A stretch of DNA of 64,000 nucleotides from Xylocopa sonorina (lineage: Eukaryota; Arthropoda; Insecta; Hymenoptera; Apidae): the NCBI RefSeq assembly GCF_050948175.1, contig NW_027490118.1:496001-560000 (forward strand), in the 5' to 3' direction. The notes beneath the pieces were generated by a model. The model worked only from the letters and a program-made list of their open reading frames with translations, was not told where the DNA came from and ran no database searches. The translations under genes were made by a program, and so were the position numbers. This document shows, piece after piece, positions 1 through 10,165 of the stretch. The stretch's first letter is position 1; each line of letters begins with the position of its first letter.

Positions 1-62
1 TTCCAGCCTCCACATTCCCTCTCTATACTATCCCGGAACCGGCGTTATGCGATTGCTTCAGA

Positions 63-482
63 ATGGCACCCCGGTCACGCTACACCGACATCGAGTATTC
101 TCTCTTGCATCCATTGATTTATATATGTCATATATTGGAGAATGTTCCCTTTTATCCTTTGCATTTTTCGAATTATGTTTTAGTTAGATATGTATTAGAT
201 ACGCGTCGATATATCGGATTTCCGTACGATTTTTTAGTAAAGTTTTATTTTCTTCCGACTGTTCGTTTTCATTTCACCGAAGGCGCTCCTGTATTCGATG
301 TGGACTCGCTCCGATTGATCCCGCCGACCATTACATTACATTACGTGAATAAACTTTCAATCGGAGCGGATCTCTGCCACTCCGAAACTGCCGAAGACTT
401 ACTGCATAAGGGAAAATTGCGAAGGTTGCTTCCGTCCCCAGATGGAAGTTTGGTTACATTAGATTGGGTTATGCTAGGTTAG
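63..482 (+). other. Unrecognised 139-codon ORF, partly preserved in the inverted copy
   Basis: An open frame of 139 codons with no domain I recognise. It is rich in Tyr, Phe, Leu and Pro. The inverted partner (42680-43027, minus) keeps the same reading frame for about 90 codons, including the stretches FPYDFLVKFY and HYVNK, before an indel changes the C-terminal part. Its 3' end runs into the TTAGG-like tract. There is no gag, RT or transposase signature. It could be a non-coding stretch that happens to stay open, or a remnant of an unknown element. No evidence of expression is visible. Confidence 0.15.
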
Positions 483-495
483 GTTAGGTTGGTTT
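475..495 (+). repeat. Degenerate TTAGG tract
   Basis: A short run of about four TTAGG-like units, with further imperfect units up to ~620. TTAGG is the ancestral insect telomere repeat. The homologous position in the inverted copy (42641-42715) borders the 5' end of LINE A2. Confidence 0.7.
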
Positions 496-740
496 ATGTT
501 TGAGAATGTTTGTAGGTTGCTCGGCTATGTTGGGTTAGACTTAGGAAAACGTAGGCTTGATTTGTATATGTTTAAAAGAGGTAAAGTTAGATTGTGTTAG
601 GTTGGGTTAGACTTGAGTGAAGGCAGGTTAAGTCAGATTAGGTGTAACTGGGGTTATTTTGGTTTAAATTAAGTTTAGAGGATGTTAGATTAAGTTAAGC
701 CAAGTAAGAGATGGATTATCGATAGCTGGCAAAGCCATCC

Positions 741-986
741 GTCGATAATTCTTGAATTATCGACTATTGGCAATACCAACCGTTATAATATCATGAGTTA
801 TCGACTGCATGCATCACCTACTGTCGATATATCGTGATTTACTGACCGCAGGCAACTCCAGTCGTTGATAAGTCTTGAGTTACCTACTATTGGTTACACC
901 ACTCGTGTGTGATAGCATACGTTATCGGTTGTTGGTAGCTCCAGTCGTCGATAATTTATGGATTATTAATCACAAGCAACGCCAGC
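741..986 (+). repeat. 41-bp tandem repeat, six copies
   Basis: Units start at about 741, 782, 823, 864, 905 and 945, with lengths of 41, 41, 41, 41, 40 and ~41. Each begins with a GTCGATAA- or GTTGATAA-like box, has TTGAGTTATCGACT-like sequence in the middle and ends ACTCCAGTC-like. The palindromic ATCGAT/ATCGAC character gives local hairpin potential. An inverted counterpart lies at about 35935-36190. Confidence 0.8.
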
Positions 987-2639
987 CAGAATCACAAAAT
1001 TATAGTGGGAAGCTGGAAATAATTGATGATGCAATGTACACTTTTATTTTGCAAGGACAGTAAATCTGTTACTAATCAGTCTTTAATCCATGAGGCAATA
1101 ATAAAAAACTGAAGGAATGTCTGATTTTATCCATTATGCGTGTAATCCAGGTGTGAATAATTAACTAAAGGTTTACAATTCATACATGAATGTATAATTT
1201 ATATTTTAGTAAACAAATCAATTTATTTTACAGAATATAATTACTATTGATAAGATAAATTGTTGCCTGATTCCTTCCTAGAGGAGAACTTTGGAACATA
1301 TAGATTTGGATAATTATAAACGACAATTGAATAGAACGAACAAATTATACAGATAAATCAGAGGAAAAGATCATGTACATATTAATTGACATCCAAACTA
1401 ACTTAAACAGCGAGTTTGTTAACAAAACTGTAAGCTCAAATACTATATTGTTCATTATATTAAAAAAAAATTTGTTAATCCTCGTACATTACAACACATC
1501 ATAGATCAGTCTGATTAATTGCTCAAGCAACCATAATTCAAAAGTTAAATAACATCATTTTTGCAAAAATATACAATATGTAAATTTCGTAAATTTTAAG
1601 GGTGCCGAAGCTGGTACACGGTTTTTGGATCTTAAAAATGGTAAAAAGATGCGGCAGGGAGAGGAGAACCTAGTCAACCACTAGGTACAACATTAACAAT
1701 GGATTCTAAAAATTTTCTCGCAATGCTTTCTCATAAAAAAAATATATTTTTTACGTTCAAATTACTTAGAAATGCAAAATAATTTTACTAATAACATAAT
1801 ATTATATATCTTTCGGAGAACTAAAACTTGCATCGACAAAGCCGTAATGGGAACGTTGAAAATTAGCGGTGATCTACAAAAAGCAATGAAATTAGAGAAA
1901 TTAGTGGTTAATTTAAAGTCGAAACTTACTTTGAAAAATTAAATACCGTCTTCTTAAAAAGAACCGACATATTAACTAATTAAGGAAAAATTATTCCTAC
2001 TTATAAAAATTTTGTTACTTTTTGTAAAAGTTTAATATGATAATATAAAATATTTTAAATATTAAAAAAACTAAAGTAAAATATATTTTTATATATTTTG
2101 TAATATATTTTGTAACGCTAAATGATAAAAATTAAATAAATTACGTTCGAAAATATTTATTTATGTAGATTGAACTTTACTCATACATTCATAATAAAAT
2201 GAATATAGTTATTCATATTTCATATTTTCTTTAGAAACAATGAGCAAAGATATAAAGTACTTTGTTATAATAGTTCTAACAGCTTCACAAATTCCGAAAA
2301 TGTTAAAATAGACCAACAGCAGCAGAAAATCTAATGTTTCATAGTTATTTTATAGTTCAAAGATTATCAAGCTTTATGATGGGTGCTTATATATAAGTAT
2401 AACTGCCAAAATGAAATGAGATCGCAAAGTGATATTTACACACCTGCGTGCTGCAATTTTGACGTATTTAAATTTCTGATAAAAGCATATAAATGTTTAT
2501 TATCTAATTATCAATTACAATAAATTACAATAATATATAATTACAATAATGGAATTCTACAATTTATCCATGTAATAATCATTTTTTATTGTACGCATCC
2601 TCAAATACATACACAGTATCTTTAATTTTTATGGAATTC
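987..2639. other. AT-rich sequence without a gene
   Basis: No convincing ORF, RNA gene or transposon terminus. AT-rich, with poly-A/T runs. Homologous in reverse to about 34260-35930, so it is part of the duplicated arm. Confidence 0.6.
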
Positions 2640-2695
2640 GTGTGTGCGTTTGCGCGTGTGTGCGCGTGTGCGCGCGTGTGCGCGCGTGTGTGTAT
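2640..2695 (+). repeat. GT/GCGT microsatellite
   Basis: Alternating purine-pyrimidine (GTGTGCGC-type) simple repeat. The inverted copy carries a complementary but longer (ACACGCAT)-type array at about 33938-34032, so the microsatellite changed length and composition after duplication. Confidence 0.9.
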
Positions 2696-3679
2696 GGTAG
2701 CATTTTCAAAAATACGACCTAATAGGTTTCGTATTTTCGATTCTAGTTAATCCAGTAAAATGGCATAAGATTTTCTGTAGAAAATTAAGGCGATGTGAAG
2801 CTACTACTTCACTGCATACAGCATTTTTCACTGAAAGAATTTTTCTTCCAATGTGTTATCTCGAAATTTTTTTTGAATTGTTCTCGTTTAGAAAATTAGA
2901 ACTGATATTATATCCCTTAACACAGCACGACGGTAACCACGATACAACAGATCCAAGGTTCGTTTATCTGAAATTAAGGCCTGCTTTCTTTTTTTCCAAA
3001 CTTCTCTACATTGCATTATATTTTTAAGACACTTTTTATGTTACAAAGAACAGGAACACTACATGTATTATAAAAGTGTAATAGTTTAATTTATATAATC
3101 TTGAACATTTTAAATCAGTTTACGTTCCTTAGCTTGTTGTATATGTTTATTACCTGGCGCTGAATCAACTACTACTAGCAGCATCCCTTTCTAAAATTTG
3201 GAAAATGCACCAGATCTAATGAAACCTTGCTTAGATTACAAATGTGTTTTTACTGTATCCAGCGGAAATGAAGTTACATTGACAGAAATACCAGCTAGTT
3301 CTTGACGCCTATTTGAAACAACATTAAATCACCTTGTTAAACAATAATTTATTTATTGTGACTTGGACCTTTAAATTTGAATTTATAAACATCTAACAAA
3401 TAAATATGTTTTTCTTACTATTTATGTCATTATACTTTCAGTGATTTATTATGTGCTGTGATTTGATATATTAACTGCTTGATTATATTTTACAACGAAC
3501 CTTGCGTACCAAACATTGTTTTTACTCCTGATAAGAGTGGATAGTTCTTCGTTTTATATTCCTATATGGCACTGATTATAAAAGTATATGATATTGTTTT
3601 TATGAAGTCATATATAATTATGTACATACAAATTCTGAATTAAGTAGCTAGGTATTCAAATTCAAATCAAAAGGGATGT

Positions 3680-4130
3680 ATGAATCTACTCTGCAGTTCT
3701 ATCAGTTTGTTTTTCTGCTCGTTACTTTTCATATTCAGTTCCGTGTACTTATCCTTTATCACCATCATATATGTTGCGTAAGATTATAATAACTTTTTTT
3801 TAACTTTCGAACGGCATTTTAATAGTTTGCAGGATAAGTTAAACATGATAATATTAGTGTTGAAAAATCGGTTTGATTACGTTTGGTTAGGCTGTTCGTT
3901 TGTCGTCCATTTTACAAGTACTGAGCTGTGGATTCCTGAAGACAGCTCAAAAAACTGAACTATGGAAGATTATCATTGTGAATGTGAATCAAAGGGTAAT
4001 AAAATTCCATTAGATTATAAATAAATCTCAACGTTTCACTTTAAATAGTAAGAAACTGCATTCATCGCGATGTTGCGATTTTAAATCAATGTTTAATGTA
4101 AGATGTAATATTCAATGCAACGCGTTACGT
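3680..4130 (+). repeat. Left arm of inverted segmental duplication 2
   Basis: Matches, in reverse complement, 63886-64000 (to about 3800 here) and then 62880-63220 (from about 3810 here). The partner contains ~660 bp (63221-63885) absent here between those blocks. The left arm then runs into the satellite, as does the partner. There is no gene in this stretch. Confidence 0.8.
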
Positions 4131-4801
4131 TTATCTATTCTACACTTCCAACAAATGTGAACTCTACACACCCTTGCAAAGGGATAGTGTTTCTAGATGT
4201 CTACGTATCGAAGCAATAGAGTTCTAATGCTTCATAAAACGCGAAATCGCATCTCATTCCTTTGTTTCATTATAAGATGTAATAATCAATGCAACGTGAT
4301 GTGTATATCTCGTCAACACTTCTAAAGAATGTAAACCCCACACTTCCTTGCTACGGAAGAGCGTCCCAGGATGTCTACGTATCGAAGTAATAGAGTTCTA
4401 GTGCTTCATAAAACGCGATATCGCATCTCATTCCTATGTTTCATGAAAAGATGTAATATTCAATGCAACGCGTAACTTATATCTCGTCTACACTTCAGAA
4501 GAATATAAATGCATCTCCTCCTTGCTGCGGAATAGCGTTTCTAGACGTCTACGTATCGAAGCAATACAGTTGTAATTCTTCATAGAACGCGGTATCGCAC
4601 CTCATTCCGATGTCTCATGCTGAAATATAATATTCAATGCATCGCGTTATGTATATCTCGTCAACACGTCAGCAGAATATGAATGCCACACTTCCTCCCT
4701 ACGGAATAGCGTTTCGAGATGTCTACGTGTCGAAGCAATAGAGTTCTAGTGCTTCATAAAACGCGATATCGCATCGCATTTCTTTGTCTCATGATAAGAT
4801 G
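4086..4801 (+). repeat. ~175-bp satellite array, block 1
   Basis: Four units at roughly 4101, 4276, 4451 and 4625. A typical unit carries TTCAATGCAACGCGTTA, then TCTACACTTC, CACACTTCCTTGCTACGG, GCGTTTCTAGATGTCTACG and AAAACGCGATATCGCATCTC. The repeated CGCGATATCGC core is palindromic. The same family recurs across the window in both orientations. The array is broken at 4802 by the LTR of a BEL/Pao element. Confidence 0.9.
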
Positions 4802-5549
4802 TGTCGCAGCTACCATGCGGAATTTTTGCGTCGTTGATTCCTCTCCGAGGTTGTAAGGCTCAGATCGAACGCGGTTGCTCGCGACGCTGTCCGCCAACTT
4901 AATATTGGGCAGCTAGTTCTAACTAAGCTTCTTTCGTTTACGTTTCTCTCACAATTCGACCGTTTTTGTGAGTGGTTGTTCGTTCGTTGATCCTGTTTAG
5001 CGACTGTCGTTTCGCTTTCGTTATTCGAATGTGACTGACGTTTGACTCGTTCGGTTTTTGGAAGTTTATCCGCTGCTCCCACCACCATGCAGGGGATGAA
5101 CAGTGTTTGAATGTGCCGAAACGATGCAAATAACCACTCAGTGTTCTTCTTCAAGTATCGTTCACACCCTCTTGTGCATCCGAGGCGCGCCTTTGTCTAA
5201 AAAGTGTGGGAAGATACCTGCACGGACGTGGAACCTTCCAAGTCCCGCGGTGACGTTCTGGGTATTTCCCAAAGGTTAAGATTTCGGTCCGGGCCCGTTA
5301 AGTGCACGGTTCGATGTCCCGCTGCGTGCACATGTTGGACCGACCCTTGAGAAATCCCTCGTTTACAACACGCGATGGCTATTGAGGACGTTACATTTAA
5401 ATATTCCAAAGACCATTGTCCCGAAGGTCGCGAACGTTTACGAAATTACTTAAAACGTCTTAATATCAAAAATAGCCATTTCGTCACGATCGTGTAATAA
5501 ATGAAGTCTTCAAAGACTCCAAGTTTTAATTGTTCCATCGGTCTGAACA
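4802..5549 (-). repeat. 3' LTR of the BEL/Pao element
   Basis: Bounded by TG...CA: in plus orientation it begins TGTCGCAGC at 4802 and ends GTCTGAACA at 5549, immediately next to a polypurine tract. About 748 bp. ORFs inside it are incidental. There is no second LTR in the window, so LTR-LTR dating is not possible. Confidence 0.75.
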
Positions 5550-5563
5550 TGTTCCCCCCGTTG
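5550..5563 (-). other. Polypurine tract
   Basis: On the minus strand this reads CAACGGGGGGAACA, directly upstream of the LTR's TG terminus. It is the expected primer site for plus-strand DNA synthesis and fixes the inner LTR boundary. Confidence 0.75.
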
Positions 5564-5623
5564 AGAAACCGTGTCGATCAATCTAGATCGGATTGATCTG
5601 AATATCGCCGCGACGTCGATGGT

Positions 5624-6780
5624 TCACGCTGTCGTTACGGATGTGGGCAGCTCCGCTAGCTGCTTGACGTTGGGCTTGTAGACCCCCTGGCTGGTCCGTA
5701 CGGTGACCGCTCGGATGATCTTGTCTGGACCTGGGTGCACCTCTTCGACTCGACCGCGGTGCCACTGCAAAGGCGGGAGGTAGTCATCCCTTAAGACTAC
5801 GAGGGATCCTTTCTTGATCTCGTGGGAGCCCTTGGTCCATTTTTTTCGCTCGTTCAGATGACGGATATACTCCTTGTGCCACCTGGTCCAAAAGTGCTGC
5901 TTGACGTTCTGGATGTGTTGCCAGTGTGACAATCGGTTACGAGAAGTATCGCTGAAATCAGTCTCGGACAAGCTCGTTAACGACGTGCCGATCAGGAGGT
6001 GGGCCGGAGTTAGGGCCGAAGGATCATTAGGATCGGATGATAGTGGAGCAAGCGGGCGGGAGTTTAGGATCGCTTCGATTTCGATCGCGAACGTGTTGAA
6101 CTGTTCGAACGTAAACAGTTCTTCCCCGACGACTCGTTTGCCGTGGTGTTTGAACGATTTGACAGCTGCCTCCCAAAGGCCGAAATTAGGAGAAAGAGCT
6201 GGCATGAAATGCCACGATATTTCCTTGCCTGTGAGGAAGTGTCTTACCTTATCGTCCGTTTGCAGTTTTTGGTACAGTGCGCTTAATTCGTTATTCGCTC
6301 CAACGAAATTTGTCTCGTTGTCGGAACAAATGTTCCGACAGATGCCCCTTCGACCGATGAAGCGTTTCATGGCCACGATGAACGCTTCGATAGTCATGTC
6401 ACCGACGACCTCAAGATGGACCGCTTTCGTTGCAAAGCACACAAACACTGCTACATAGATTTTTACTCGCGCACGATTTCGGAAACGTTTTTCCTTGATA
6501 TAAAAAGGAACGCAATAATCTGTTCCGCAATTATAAAAGGGTCGACATTCAGAAACGCCTGCCGCAGGTAGGCTGCCCATTACGTAATTTACGGCCGATG
6601 GTTTTACGCGGAAGCACCTGATGCACTTCTTACCATCAATGGGCCATCAATACCTCTGCCTTTGTGTCGCCAGCGCGGTATTGATACCCGAATAATGACC
6701 CTCTAAATGCGTGTGACGAATGATCAGATCGGTGATGTGATGCGATCTTGGAAGCAGGATCGGATGTTTCTGTCAGAAGA
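5624..6780 (-). pseudogene. BEL/Pao integrase domain
   Basis: The main open stretch is 5624-6580 (318 codons). The integrase core shows CFATKAVHLEVV, SDNETNFVGA and FGLWEAAVKSFKHH, which fit the D, D and E blocks of BEL-type integrases. The C-terminus has the Pao-typical module VVLRDDYLPPLQWHRGRV followed by HPGPDK and VRT. Upstream (about 6600-6780) the zinc-binding HHCC region is readable (RSHHITDLIIRH ... KCIRC) but interrupted by stops. It would have inserted element cDNA in the nucleus. The region 5874-6458 on the plus strand is an antisense shadow. Confidence 0.85.
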
Positions 6781-8021
6781 GAATGTTTGCGTTTTGTAGT
6801 CGACCGCCTACCCGTAGAATTTCCGTTTCGCCTAAGAATGGCTGCAGCGAAAGCAGGTTACTCTTTGGATGCAGCTCTGTATCGTTCTTCGAACTTCGGA
6901 TCTCTTTTTCGAACGCGGAGGCCTGCACGAGCCTTAGGATCCGATCATTAGCGTCGTGGTCCTCTCGTACGGTTAGAGGTCCTGCGTTACAATGATTTTT
7001 GCGAAATCGGAGGCAATACGCGACGATCCTCCTTAATTTCACGATGTCTGAATAGCGACCGAGAATTTCGTTGCTACGGATAGTCGTTGCCACGCATGTA
7101 TGTGCACGAATTTCGGGTATTTCCGAAACGAGATTGAACGTAGATTTCGGCCAATCCCTGTTATTGTCGGCAAACCACGATGGTCCATGACGCCAGATGG
7201 AGGGCTTCAAGAATTCCGCCGATGTTTGTCCTCTCTATATGAGGACCGCTGGATTATCGTTTGACCTGACGTACCGCCATGCTGCTCTATCGGTCTTCGC
7301 TTGGATTTCGGCCACTCTATTTGCCACGAATGTTTTTAGCGTGGCTGGTTCACGTTGCAGCCAATTTAAAACTATCGTGGAATCCGTCCAGAAGTTAATC
7401 GAGTCGAATCGGCGTGCATTACTTTCTCGGACGTTAGAAAATAATGACGTCAGTAGCACCACACCGCAAAGTTCGAGACGTGCGAGACTGACAACTTTTA
7501 CTGGCGCAACCCGAGATTTCGCGCATAATAGTCTCGTTTTAATTCGTCCGCGATTGTCGATTGACCGCACATACACGCACGCTCCGCATGCTCGTTCGCT
7601 CGCGTCGCAGAACCCGTGTAATTCCACTCTTCGCACCTTCGATTGGCATACGTGTCGCTCGAAGAATGTTTCGTTAAGTAACTGCAATTCCTTCACGTAC
7701 GTGGACCATTCTGAATGGAGGCTGGTTGGTAGCGATTCGTCCCAGGTCAATTGCAGTTTCCAACGGTGTTGCATAAATATTTTTGCCGTTATTGTTACTG
7801 GCGCCAGTACATCTAAAGTGTCGAACATTTTTGCTATGGTGGATAAGATCGTGCGTTTGGTGATCCTTGTATCGATGTTTTGATCCACGGAATAGATGAT
7901 TCGGTTGTTCTGCGTGTGCCACGAGACGCCGAGACTTTTCATGGTTGCGCCTCCAAAATACTTTGAGTGAATTTCGCCTTCCGGAAGTCCTGCTAAAAGT
8001 TTCGGTTCGTTCGAGACCCAT
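6773..8021 (-). pseudogene. BEL/Pao RNase H and RT-integrase linker
   Basis: Two main open pieces, 7235-7942 and 6773-7210, separated by a break. The first has the Pao block ILSTIAKMFDTLDVLAPVTI followed by an RNase H-like core: LHGFCDASERACGACVYVR (first Asp), LARLELCGVVLL (Glu), INFWTDSTIVLNWL (Asp). These are the expected acidic residues of RNase HI folds in BEL elements. The second piece is the linker leading to the HHCC domain. Degraded, so not functional as it stands. Confidence 0.8.
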
Positions 8022-8023
8022 TG

Positions 8024-8800
8024 TTAATTGTGGAGGCTGCCGTGTTTAAGTAGCTTACTTACCTGGTCACATAGTTGTCTAGCGTCTTCGTAATTATCTG
8101 TGCCAGTTAGGAAATCGTCGACGTATAGAACTCGCTGGAGCACGGTCGATACGAAAAGAGCATTCACCTTTTCGTCGTCCGCTAGCTTATGAATGCATCT
8201 GATGGCGAGGAAATGCGCTGAAGATAGTCCGAACGTGACCGTGTTCGGCTCGTACGTTTTCACCTTTCCGTTGCTATCTCGCTATAATATCCGCTGGAAT
8301 CGGCGGTCTTCCGGTCTTACGAGGAACTGCCGATACATCTTCTCGATGTCTCCGGTTAAGACATAGGTGTGTTGACGAAACCTTATGAGAAGCGCGAATA
8401 TGTCGTCCTGTATCGTTGGTCCTGCCAAAAGCGTGTCGTTCAATGACAGTCCACTGCTCGATATTGCAGATCCATCGAAGGCGACGCGAACCTTCGTTGT
8501 TGAGCTGGACTGTTTGATGACGGCGTGGTGGGGGAGGTAGAAGCCATCCGAATCGCGTGGTTCTACCTGGCTCATGTGTCCCATCTCGAGATACTCCTCG
8601 ATGACGGCGGAGTATTCTCGTTCAAAACGATTGAAGGCGCGCGACCTAGTTTCGTCTAACTGCATCTTCTTGTCATTGAACGACAGTGCGACAATGTAAC
8701 GACCGGTTCGTGTCCATTTAAAGTGATCGCAAAAATGCTGCTCGCATTCCTGCTCCGCGGAAAATAGGTGTCGTACGTGTAGACCCTCTTCTAGCTCCCA
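8024..8800 (-). pseudogene. BEL/Pao reverse transcriptase
   Basis: Readable in two frames. The piece at 8282-8665 has YLPHHAVIKQSSSTTKVRVAFDGS and SLNDTLLAGPTIQDDIFALLIRFR, then TGDIEKMYRQFLVRPEDR with the motif A Asp. The piece at 8024-8263 carries YVDDFLTG, the catalytic YxDD box. A frameshift near 8263-8285 separates motif A from the YVDD box. Belongs to the 5'-truncated element ending at about 9512. Confidence 0.85.
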
Positions 8801-8803
8801 GAA

Positions 8804-9512
8804 TTATTGGAGTTCGAAATTCAGGGTTGTAACGGACGTTTGATGTTTTCTCCACGACGCCGATGTTGAGACGCTCACCCCGATGACCCATCCAAATTGC
8901 GTCTTTTGGAGGATTAATTCATGATCGTTGCGAGGAGAAAGTTTGTACTGGCCGATGCTAAGGGACGATAAGGTGGGGCCGGTGCCGATTAACATATCCA
9001 CATTTGCCGGTCGACGAAATTATAGATCTGCTAGTTTTACATTTGCCGGAATCGGAATCTTCGCACGACCGATTTGCTCTTCCGGTATCGGTTCAGCGAT
9101 TTACGATATCGTAAAGAATGTGAGCTTCCGCGCGTAACCCGATAACCGCGATTTGATCGTCGTTGAGACAAATTTATTCGCGACCGTGTGTAATTGGTTC
9201 AACGCTTCGATGGTTAGTCGTGTTATTTTTCGTGGAAAGTCCAAGCTTCATTGCTAGGTCGTCTGTAATGAAGTTTGCACTCGAACAGGTGTCGCTCAAC
9301 GTTCTACAATTCATTGGCTTCTGGTCGCGATCGAGAACGCGGACGATCGCGGTGGCCATCAGCTCCGTTGTGCGACTGTTGATGACTAAGATCGTGAACC
9401 TTAGTACGAGCTTTTAGACTTTCCGTTGCAGTCATGCATCTTCCCGGTGGTGGTCCTGGTACAGCTACGCATTGTGTTGTTGGTTGCAGACGCGTTATCC
9501 TCTGGCTCTGCA
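8804..9512 (-). pseudogene. BEL/Pao protease and gag-pol junction remnant
   Basis: The piece at 9174-9359 reads TAIVRVLDRDQKPMNCRTLSDTCSSANFITDDLA, which fits the retropepsin active-site region of Pao elements (usually DSGS; here DTCS, so the motif is damaged). The piece at 8804-9001 continues into the downstream region (PTLSSLSIGQYKLSPRNDHELILQKTQFGWVIG), a typical Pao protease-RT spacer. Gag is absent beyond about 9512, where satellite resumes. Confidence 0.7.
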
Positions 9513-10165
9513 GCGTATACAATTCAATAGAATGTAAATGCCACACTTCCTCGCTACGCAACAGCGTTTCTAGATGTCTGCATATCGGAGCAATGAAGTT
9601 CTAGTGCTTCATAAAAAGCCATACAACTTGTCAATTCTATGTCTCATGATAAGATGTAATCTTCAATGCAACGCGTTTTGTATATCTCGCCTACACTCCA
9701 AAAGAATGTAAATCCCACACTTCCTTCCTACGGAACAGTGTTTCTAGATGTCTACGTATCAAAGCAATAGAGCTCTAATTCTTCATAAAGAACGATATCG
9801 CATCTCATTTCTATGCCGCATGATAAGATGTAATATTCAATGCAACACGTTATGTTTATCTCGTCTACACTTCATAAGAATGTAAATCCCACACTCCCTT
9901 GCTACGGGATACCGTTTTTATATGTCTAGGTATCGAAGTAATAGATTTCTAGTGCTTCATAAAATGCAATATCACATTTCATATCAACAGTTCGAAGTAT
10001 GTAAGTAGATTTTAATGCTCTATATATCTCATGATGCTTATCTGCTTCCACACATCAAATGAAAGTGATTTCTACACTTCCTTACAAGAGAGCAGGGTTT
10101 CTAGATGCCAACGTGTTGAAGCAATAGAGTTCTATTACTTCATTCATCGCGATATTGCATTTCAT
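9513..10165 (+). repeat. ~175-bp satellite array, block 2
   Basis: Same family and orientation as 4086-4801, with units near 9650 and 9825 and a more diverged unit to 10165. Cut at 10166 by the TTAA of a piggyBac insertion. Confidence 0.85.

Larger units (their letters stand above)
1..3665 (+). repeat. Left arm of inverted segmental duplication 1
   Basis: Read in reverse complement, this stretch matches 33120-36368 plus 42641-43145 in the same order. Anchors I could match by eye include the start of the window (partner near 43145), the 41-bp repeat array, the segment near 2400-2500 (partner near 34180-34260), the segment near 3150-3300 (partner near 33580-33660) and 3590-3660 (partner near 33120-33200). 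The arms are diverged by substitutions and small indels, so this is not an assembly mirror. The right arm carries a LINE (A2) that this arm lacks. No protein-coding gene is convincing here. Confidence 0.85.
4802..9512 (-). mobile_element. BEL/Pao LTR retrotransposon, 5'-truncated, inserted in satellite
   Basis: Minus-strand order is protease, reverse transcriptase, RNase H, integrase, polypurine tract, 3' LTR, which is the BEL/Pao order. The 3' LTR is complete (4802-5549). Gag and the 5' LTR are missing: coding similarity stops in the protease region and satellite resumes at about 9512. The frame is broken at several points, so the copy is dead. The satellite on the two sides does not resume at exactly the same phase (roughly 40 bp of unit missing), consistent with deletion of the 5' half after integration. 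Confidence 0.9.

Noticed and set aside
2640..2695. CRISPR-like or structured repeat
   Set aside because: Simple GT/GC microsatellite without spacers; the genome is eukaryotic.
5874..6458. 194-codon plus-strand ORF
   Set aside because: Antisense shadow of the BEL/Pao integrase, which shows clear family motifs on the minus strand.
7197..7883. 228-codon plus-strand ORF
   Set aside because: Antisense to the BEL/Pao RNase H region; no recognisable motif of its own.
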